DNA of 64,000 bases from Spirometra erinaceieuropaei. Lineage: Eukaryota > Platyhelminthes > Cestoda > Diphyllobothriidea > Diphyllobothriidae. How positions within the stretch are numbered: the stretch's first letter is position 1; each line of letters begins with the position of its first letter. The notes beneath the pieces are model-generated. The model was not told the origin of the DNA and made no database searches. It saw only the letters and a list, made by a program, of their open reading frames with translations. The DNA lies in assembly GCA_902702965.1 (NCBI GenBank), contig CACRXP010000088.1, positions 690,497 through 754,496 of the forward strand, given 5' to 3'. This document shows positions 57,886-64,000 of this stretch, one piece after another. Made by a program: the position numbers and the translations under genes.

Positions 57886-58830
57886 TTGCACACTTCATTA
57901 GCTCATTGCCTTCAGTGTAGTTTCACAGCCATCTAATTGATGTGTCCGATTGCCCCACCGGTAAAACCTCTTTTGTCACCGTTCCCATATCACATACAGT
58001 CGGAGTTTAGCCATTTCAGGCGCGAATGCAAGACCATATCTAACCCCCTTGCTACATCGCGCTTCGACCCTTCGGCTTCACTCCCTCGTGGATGTGATAT
58101 GATAGTATTTCTAAATATATATCGCGGATTTTCCCCTCTTCCACAGATTTCTACGGATAATTAGTCTACCTACATTTGGTACATGCCTTTAAGTTGGGCT
58201 GATCAGTACACTGAAAACATGAAAAGATTGTAGAGGGTCATACTTCGTACTGAAGACGTATTTATAAATCAGAGGGTTCGAAAATGTTCTTGATAAATAA
58301 TGCGACCAGCAAGACAAGGCACCAATCGGTCTTCCGAAATGTGCCCCCGGTTTGCTTGCACACTTCATTAGCTCATTGCCTTCAGTGTAGCTTCACAGCC
58401 ATCTCACTGACGTGTCCGATTGTCCCGCCCGTAAACCTCCTCTACCACTATTCCCGTATCAGCAGTCGGCTTTAGCCATTTCAGATGCGCCTGCAAAACC
58501 ATATCTAACCCCCTCGCTATATTGCGCTTAGACATTTCGGCTTCAATCTCCCGTGGATAGATATGATAGTATATCTAAATATACATCGTGGATTTTCCTC
58601 TCGTCTGCAGATTCCTACGGACAGGGAATCTATCTACTTTTAGTACCTGCCGTCTAAGTTGGGCTGATCAGTACATTGAAAGCACGAAATGCTTATAGAC
58701 GGTCATATTTTGTACTGAAGACGTATTTATAAATTAGAGATTTCGAAAACGTTCTTGATCAATAGTGCGGCCAGAAAGACAGGACACCAGCCGATCTTCC
58801 GAAATGTGTCTCCGGCTCGCTTGGATGCCA
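57886..58830 (+). repeat. Tandem direct duplication of a ~473-bp unit
   Basis: CACACTTCATTAGCTCATTG begins both units (about 57889 and 58360), and CCAGC/CCAGA..AAGACA near GATCTTCCGAAATGTG closes both. Roughly 85-90% alike by eye. Confidence 0.85.
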
Positions 58831-59220
58831 CGGCGACCCCATGATAATATGGAAATGAACACATGATTATGTTTTCAAATTAAACAGACATGGAGAAAAT
58901 TGAGAAATGAAAAACATGGCGGGAAGCAGACGATTTCAAAAAAATCCCATAACTATTTGAAAATTGGGCGTCAATCTAGACAGACTGCTAAAATCCAAGC
59001 ATTAATGGGACTTGAATTTTTTGAAAATGTCTGTAGAGAAAGTGGAGGAGAAAACAGTTGGTCTCGTCTTTGCACAGGAATTCATTTGAGGCAGGCATAT
59101 TTTGACTCTTACTAGTACTTTTCCCGGTGATAGGGAATGAAAAACTTGACAGTTTTGAAATCGCCGGAAAGCGGTACGATGATTCAAGCGCGCACGCAAC
59201 AGTCGGCTTCTAGGTCTGAT
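58831..59220. other. Stretch before duplicated block A, no feature recognised
   Basis: A 71-codon frame at 58900-59115 has no known domain. Confidence 0.45.
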
Positions 59221-59562
59221 GATAACGTCGTGGACAAACTGATTGCTCCAAATCCATTCATCACTGCAATTACAAACAGAATCGTGGTTAGACAACCAAA
59301 TGACAACCACTAGTTAGCAAACCGGAAAAGAAGTACTTTCAGTCAACACTCGATATATGATTGAAAAAAGGATAAAGGAGAAGCGTAATCGCGGAAATAT
59401 ATAAAAAAGAGTATAAATTCGATGAAAAAGCACTTTAAAATTATTCAACCTTCTGAAAATGTCTAACAAACAGAAATACTGCACCGATAAGCGCAAATGA
59501 AGTAATCTGAGAAATGTTCACCATATGAATAATACAAAAATGTATATATTTTATCATTTTAG

Positions 59563-59595
59563 ATGAGGAGGAGGAGGACCTGGACGGGGAAAAAT
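59563..59595 (+). CDS. Candidate MEG micro-exon, 33 nt, acidic
   Basis: Acceptor CATTTTAG, donor GTAAGT. Read in phase 1 it gives DEEEEDLDGEK, strongly acidic. The copy at 61210 lacks exactly one codon's worth (3 nt) of the GAG run, so the frame is kept. Confidence 0.65.
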
Positions 59596-59728
59596 GTAAG
59601 TGGGATGACTGCAACTCAATAGCTTTATTAATTTTGTATGTTTACACAAAACCCGGCTGCACGAAAATAAACCAACCTAACTCTTGAAAAAACGGTAGCC
59701 GTTCATAATTCTGCTATGTTAATTTCAG

Positions 59729-59776
59729 GGCGCCAAAAGATTCCGCTTGCGGAAATCCACAATGTCAAATGTCCCT
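59729..59776 (+). CDS. Candidate MEG exon, 48 nt
   Basis: Acceptor TTAATTTCAG, donor GTACGT. Phase 1: RQKIPLAEIHNVKCP. The copy at 61373 differs by two silent and two replacement changes and no indel. Confidence 0.62.
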
Positions 59777-59840
59777 GTACGTACCGAATTACTTTTAATG
59801 TTCTGCTAATAATAAACCGATTTTTGCATTTATATCTCAG

Positions 59841-59878
59841 ATTCGTCTACAACAGAACTCATGCATTTTTGGAAATAA
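59841..59878 (+). CDS. Possible alternative terminal exon
   Basis: Acceptor TATATCTCAG. In phase 1 the sequence gives SSTTELMHFWK and a TAA stop. The duplicate at 61484-61521 keeps the acceptor, the frame and the stop (SSATGLVHFWK). It could end a shorter isoform, or be chance. Confidence 0.28.
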
Positions 59879-60375
59879 GCCTCCATAATCCAGTCGTTAA
59901 GTTGCGACATACGTGCACATACCTGGAATGCCTTTAACGTAGTGATAATGTTCTTTTACGCGTGAAGATTTGGCATACCCTGAAGACCATAGTGTTCTGA
60001 CTGACTATCTGTGATTCCAGTCTTAAGGGCGACGTCGTCGGCTGTCAGCATCAAGCAAGAGTTGCGCTGACTTTACGCACACCCTTTATAAATAATCAGG
60101 CCTTTTTCGTGTTGATGAAGTCGCATATACTAACTGGTGCGTGTTGTAGAAGACTGACAGGTCACATTCATTGTCCTCCTAGGCCATCACTCATAAATAA
60201 GCTTGGATCGATAAGCGGCCGTTGGCTAGATTCGCTGCATTCGCAATCACATGTTAAGTACGATCGATAACCGACAACCTGCCGAAAGCAGAGTTGCTCA
60301 ACTGGAGATCATCCGGTGAATAGAATGCGCCGCACATTAACTTATATTCAAAAGCATTTTTATTTGAAATTTCAG

Positions 60376-60408
60376 TGGAGTCTTCTACCATCGAAAGTGA
60401 AAACACGA
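60376..60408 (+). CDS. Candidate MEG micro-exon, 33 nt, Ser/Glu-rich
   Basis: Acceptor AAATTTCAG, donor GTAAGC. Phase 1: ESSTIESENT flanked by split codons. Copy at 63092. Confidence 0.62.
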
Positions 60409-60530
60409 GTAAGCCATTTTTATATTCTTTTCAGCTTAGCCAATTGTTGAATTATCCTGTAAGTGTATGATTGGCGTGGCCACTGTTTGTACATTACGAT
60501 ATTCTGGTCAAAAATCTACTCAATTAACAG

Positions 60531-60569
60531 AGGGTGATAACGAGGATTATATCTTGGAAGGGGAGTGAT
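60531..60569 (+). pseudogene. Broken copy of the 39-nt micro-exon
   Basis: Acceptor AATTAACAG is intact, but in phase 1 the frame GDNEDYILEGE meets TGA, and the donor GTGAGT of the sister copy is GATAGT here. Because its length is a multiple of three it could be skipped without harm. Confidence 0.6.
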
Positions 60570-60653
60570 GATAGTGAGATGACTGAAGATTAATCACAAC
60601 ATAACGATCATACGTTTATGTGACACCTGGATGCATTAGTTTTGAGGACCATT

Positions 60654-60695
60654 TGACGAGCACAGGCGTGCTTTTGATGAATTCTCGTCAAGCCA
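60654..60695 (-). ncRNA. Hammerhead-like relic inside block B, copy 1
   Basis: Minus strand: stem I TGGC/GTCA (one G-U), core TTGACGA, stem II GAATTCATC, AAAA for GAAA, stem III AGCAC/GTGCT with a four-base loop, site UC. Two core changes make activity unlikely. Confidence 0.55.
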
Positions 60696-60719
60696 TGACA
60701 TTTATATGGGAACGGGGTA

Positions 60720-60867
60720 CATAGTCAGACGCGTGAGCGATAATAGAAATCGATAATATTTTCTCTATGCATACAAACAGGGTGTGTGAATAGGGGGGGG
60801 GTGGCAGTGAGGGTTAGATAGAGCCTGGTCGCAAAGCGGGAGGAGAGGGGAAAACGGTTGGGTGATG
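60720..60867. mobile_element. Penelope-type terminal debris between the duplicated blocks
   Basis: Has the GAGCGATAATAGAAATCGATAA motif and a run of nine G, as in the terminal repeats at 15300-15390. Confidence 0.5.
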
Positions 60868-61209
60868 CCAACGTCGTGGACAAACTAATTGCACCAAATC
60901 CATTCATCACTGCAATGACAAACAGAATCGTGGTGAGACAACCAAATGATAACCACTAGTTAGCAAACCGGAAAGGAAGTACCTTCAGTCAACACTCGAT
61001 ATATAAATGAAAAAAAGATAAAGGAGAAGCGTAACCGCCGAAAAATATAAAAAGAGTATAAATTCAATGAAAAAAGCATTTAAAAAATTATTCAACCTTC
61101 TGAAAATGTCTAACAACCAGAAATACTGCACCGATAAGCGTAAGTGAAATAACCTGAGAAATGTTCTCGATATGAATAATACAAAAATTTAAATATTTTA
61201 TCATTTTAG

Positions 61210-61239
61210 ATGAGGAGGTGGACCTGGACGGGGAAAAAT
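61210..61239 (+). CDS. Candidate MEG micro-exon, 30 nt, acidic
   Basis: Acceptor CATTTTAG, donor GTGAGT. Phase 1: DEEVDLDGEK. In-frame shortened sister of the exon at 59563. Confidence 0.65.
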
Positions 61240-61372
61240 GTGAGTGAGATGACTGCAGATCAATAGCTATATTAATCTCGTATGTTTACACAAACCCTGG
61301 ATGCACGATAATAAAGTAACCCAATTCTTGAAAAAATGGTAGCCGTTCATAAGTCCCCTGTGTTAATTTCAG

Positions 61373-61420
61373 GGCGCCAAAAGATTCCACTTGCAGAAAT
61401 CCGCAATGCCAAATGTCCCT
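61373..61420 (+). CDS. Candidate MEG exon, 48 nt, copy 2
   Basis: Acceptor TTAATTTCAG, donor GTACGT. Phase 1: RQKIPLAEIRNAKCP. Confidence 0.62.
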
Positions 61421-61618
61421 GTACGTACCGCATTTCTCTTAAAGTGCCGTTATAACAAAGCGGATTTTGCATTTTAATCTCAGCTTCGTCTGCAACAGGA
61501 CTCGTGCATTTTTGGAAATAAATCTTCACAATCCAGTCGCTAAATTGCAATGTACGTGCACATGTCTGGGATGCCTTTATTATAGTGCTAATGTCAATGC
61601 TCTCCTAAAGATTTTGCG

Positions 61619-62866
61619 GCTAGATCGCAGTTGGTAGACAGGACTGGGGAGGCGGACAACCAGGTTCCCGTTGTGCGGGAATGGTGGGAAAGGGAGTTAT
61701 ATGTGTGGGGTAAATGGAAGGGCTGGTAGAGGAATGGTGGAGATTCTGGGGAAAAGTAAAGTTGCCAGGGAAAATGCTGGTGGTTACGATCGGAAGATGG
61801 CTCCCAAAAAAATCCGCCTAACCAAAGCAGCCTGTCTTACGGAACAGGTGGTAATACGGGGTTTTATGGGTGGTGGCTGGTCGGGATGTACGATACTAGC
61901 CGACGGAAAGCCTTATTTGAACAGGTGAATGATCGAAGTTGGGCCGCGCTCCGTTCCGTTCTTACAAAATGGGTCGCAAAGGCATTAAAGTGGTAACGGA
62001 CGAGTGAAAGGCGTATAATCGTCTTCCCTCAGGTCATCTACATTTCTCTGGTAACCACCCAAAGAACTTCAAGGACCCTACCACCGGACGGCACACCAAT
62101 GCCACTGAGGCATACTGGAGTAGACTGACAAGGAAATTCCACGAGGGACACCCTGTGTGTGGTCGAGCTGTGTGGGCTCACATAGACGAAGTACAGTATC
62201 GTCTTTGGCTTGGCCTCAATGCCATGTCTTTGACGGATGCCTGGGAACTGTTCCTGTCCCATATTGTGCAGACGCATCCTACTTGAAAGAGATTTTGTTT
62301 TGTAATGAACTGCCATAATGCGAATGTATGCCGTATGTTCAGGTGTACATCTGTAACGATGTGGGAGGCTGGGTAACACGACCATCGTCCATGTAACCTC
62401 CTGCGATGTTCGTTCGGTCAGCCCATGTTAGGTCGTCGCGGAAAGTCCAAGTAGTGCGTGAAAGTAGGCCTGCAACGGCTGATATAGCCTGAAGGCGTTT
62501 GAGTCCCCTGTTAAAGTTATTATTTCTAGGTAAGAGATTTTTTGGGTGCCATCTCCCTATTGTTACCGTACTGGGAAGTTTTAAGTAGGTGGAATAATGG
62601 CGGAAATTCAAACCCTACGCTTAACCCTAAAATACAACCCTGACCGCAACCGTAAAGCCTATTCCTAAGCTTCAAAACCGAAACGTAACCAAAATCCTAA
62701 AATCCAATTCTAACCAAAAACCTAGCCATAACCCTTACCCTAAACTTGAGCCTAACCCTAACGGGAACCTACACCCTAACGCTAACACTGAAACCTGACC
62801 CTAAAACGCAAATCCTAAACCTAAAACTTAACCTACGCCTAACTCTAACACTTCCTAGACCCAACA
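61619..62866. other. Insertion between blocks A2 and B2, TIR-like start and CCCTAA-like end
   Basis: Begins GCTAGATCGCAGTTGGTAG, the end sequence of the telomere-like TIR elements, but the following body (61645-62600) is unlike theirs and the matching right end was not found. Frames at 61671-61928 (plus) and 62038-62385 (minus, 115 codons) are unrecognised. The last part, 62610-62860, is a CCCTAA-like tract. Confidence 0.6.
62610..62860 (-). repeat. Degenerate CCCTAA-like tract
   Basis: Units CCTAACCCTAACGG and ACCCTAACGCTAAC. Confidence 0.75.
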
Positions 62867-63091
62867 GACTGACAGGTCGCTTTCATAGTCCTCATAGGCC
62901 ATCAGTCATTTATAAGCTTGGATCGATAAGCGGTCGTTGGTTAGATTCGCTACATTCGCAATCACATATCAAGTGCGATCGAAAACCGACAAACTGCCGA
63001 AAGCAGAGTTGGTCAACTGGAGAGGATAAGGGTGAATAGAATGCGCCGCACATCAATTAATATTTAAAGGCATTTTCATTTGAATTTTCAG

Positions 63092-63124
63092 TGGAGTCCT
63101 CTACCACCGAAAGTGAAAACACGG
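63092..63124 (+). CDS. Candidate MEG micro-exon, 33 nt, copy 2
   Basis: Acceptor GAATTTTCAG, donor GTAAGT. Phase 1: ESSTTESENT. Confidence 0.65.
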
Positions 63125-63253
63125 GTAAGTCATTTTTTATTCTTTTCAGGCTTGCATTGCAGACAGTTGTTGAATTATCCTGGAAATGCATAATTGACAT
63201 GACCACTGTTTGTACATTACGATTTTCTGATCAAACAGCTACTCAATTAACAG

Positions 63254-63292
63254 ACGGTGATAACGAGGACTATATCATGGAAGGGGAGAGAT
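63254..63292 (+). CDS. Candidate MEG micro-exon, 39 nt, intact copy
   Basis: Acceptor AATTAACAG, donor GTGAGT. Phase 1: DGDNEDYIMEGER, acidic. The sequence from GGGGA through the donor region (GTGAGTGAGAT) resembles the end of the exon at 61210, so the two exon types may be old duplicates. The gene probably continues past the window. Confidence 0.65.
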
Positions 63293-63376
63293 GTGAGTGA
63301 GATAGCTGAAGATTAATCACAACATAACTATCATACGTTTATGTGACACCTGGATGCATTACTCCTGACGACCATT

Positions 63377-63418
63377 TGACGAGCACAGGCGTGATTTTAA
63401 TAAATTTTCGTCGAGTCA
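63377..63418 (-). ncRNA. Hammerhead-like relic inside block B, copy 2
   Basis: Minus strand: stem I TGAC/GTCA fully paired, core TCGACGA, AAAA for GAAA, stem III TCAC/GTGC partly broken. Inactive by core changes. Confidence 0.5.
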
Positions 63419-63592
63419 CGGCATTTATATAGGAACGAGGTACAAAGTAAAACATAAGTGAAGAAGAAGGGTCGAGCACGGGAACGCGGTGTGTGTTGTC
63501 CTGAGCTTTTAGACTCGTACAGGAGTCCATCGTCGGAGGTAGTAGCAGCGGCAGCAGCAGACCAAACGACAGTTATACGGCACGTAGGCCAA

Positions 63593-63957
63593 TCATCGAC
63601 CGACGGCGCAAAACTGGAGCTGACTACGCAGGGCTCTGTACGCCGGCGCCAGATCGATAAATCGATTGACCGAGTTCTCATCCGAGGCCCAGGGTTCACT
63701 CAGTTCTCGGCCTGTTTTGTTTCTGGCATGGGCGACTATTTTGGTGGCTGCGAAGTTAAACTCGCGACCCATTTCGCAGGTGTGAGCGGCCACTTGTGAT
63801 AATGAGTCGCTTCGTCGACAGCCGGCTTATATTCGTGTATGCGCGATCCGAAAATGCGCCCAGTCTGTCCTGTGTAGTTACAAGGACAATTTTGACACGG
63901 AATGCGATATACTACTCCAGATTGCTCATCAGGTTTTAACCGGTCTTTGATTTTCAT
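63593..63957 (-). pseudogene. Penelope-like GIY-YIG fragment
   Basis: Minus strand: DRLKPDEQSGVVYRIPCQNC, then CNYTGQTGRIFGSRIHEYKP (the Y-IG place reads YTG), a frame shift near 63780, and AAHTCEMGREFNFAATKIV, GRELSEPWASDENSVNRFID. A distinct subfamily from the CSCGAGYIG copies at 15395 and 45200. The terminal motif GAGCGATAAGAGGAATCGATA follows on its 5' side at the window edge. Confidence 0.78.
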
Positions 63958-64000
63958 GACGTGTGAGCGATAAGAGGAATCGATAACGTTTCCTCTTTGC

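Larger units (their letters stand above)
59221..59990 (+). repeat. Duplicated block A, copy 1
   Basis: Starts at AACGTCGTGGACAAACT and is repeated at 60868-61600 with about 90% identity. Carries the 33-nt and 48-nt exons. Confidence 0.85.
60130..60640 (+). repeat. Duplicated block B, copy 1
   Basis: From AGACTGACAGG; repeated at 62868-63345. Carries the second 33-nt and the 39-nt exon, followed by the antisense hammerhead relic. Confidence 0.85.
60868..61600 (+). repeat. Duplicated block A, copy 2
   Basis: Direct copy of 59221-59990, ending where the sequence beginning GCTAGATCGCAG cuts in at about 61619. Confidence 0.85.
62868..63345 (+). repeat. Duplicated block B, copy 2
   Basis: Direct copy of 60130-60640, about 88-90% alike by eye. 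Confidence 0.85.

Noticed and set aside
59280..59290. Seven-base AATCGTG between ACAAACAG and GTTAGA/GTGAGA as a micro-exon
   Set aside because: Length is not a multiple of three and the donor is poor in copy 1.
60435..60458. 24-nt segment with acceptor and donor after the 33-nt exon
   Set aside because: It would need a 26-bp intron, has an in-frame TAG in phase 1, and its donor is lost in the duplicate.
63458..63799. 113-codon plus-strand frame
   Set aside because: It is antisense to the Penelope-like GIY-YIG fragment on the minus strand.

Overview
The window is eukaryotic, repeat-rich, non-coding-dominated DNA, most likely from a parasitic flatworm and probably a large-genome (diphyllobothriid-type) tapeworm. 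The reasons are 33-37 bp introns next to multi-kilobase introns, fragments of Penelope-like (RT plus GIY-YIG), CR1/jockey-like and mariner elements, degenerate TTAGGG-type tracts, and a gene built of tiny symmetric exons like the micro-exon genes (MEGs) of schistosomes. The phylum call is inference; no rRNA or tRNA was seen. Three runs of N (14398-14645, 31416-31570, 53471-53692) mark assembly gaps.

Gene 1, minus strand, 41238 down to 26 and running off the left edge: an aldo-keto reductase with seven coding exons visible. The first four exons are packed into 550 bp (introns of 35, 37 and 33 bp), exon 5 follows a 1.4 kb intron, and the last two introns are about 27.0 kb and 11.8 kb. All splice sites are GT-AG and all phases join. 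The protein keeps Asp47, Tyr52 and Lys81 of the catalytic tetrad but has Gln114 where the catalytic His should be, and Thr where the NADPH-binding IPKS Lys should be.

The two giant introns (109-11953 and 12117-39095) are filled with mobile DNA: eleven palindromic foldback elements of about 1 kb with TA-CAGT...ACTG-TA ends (one nested in another), two TIR elements carrying degenerate telomere-like DNA, and Penelope-like fragments with inverted terminal repeats carrying hammerhead-ribozyme-like motifs.

41.3-55 kb, upstream of gene 1: a LINE 3' fragment, then a giant inverted repeat (43788-46746 / 48608-51294) whose inner ~2.0 kb appears sequence-identical between arms while the outer parts have diverged. 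Its arms hold LINE, Penelope-like and mariner remnants and its spacer a further LINE. At 53372-53833 a 99-bp inverted repeat carries two copies of a fully canonical hammerhead ribozyme.

Gene 2, plus strand, 55372 to beyond 63292: a candidate micro-exon gene. A signal-peptide exon ending in phase 1 is followed by short exons of 33, 48, 33, 39, 30, 48, 33 and 39 nt, all multiples of three and all phase 1, with open frames (one copy broken). They encode short acidic modules. A block with four of these exons is duplicated in tandem and is decaying unevenly. This is the most interesting system in the window.
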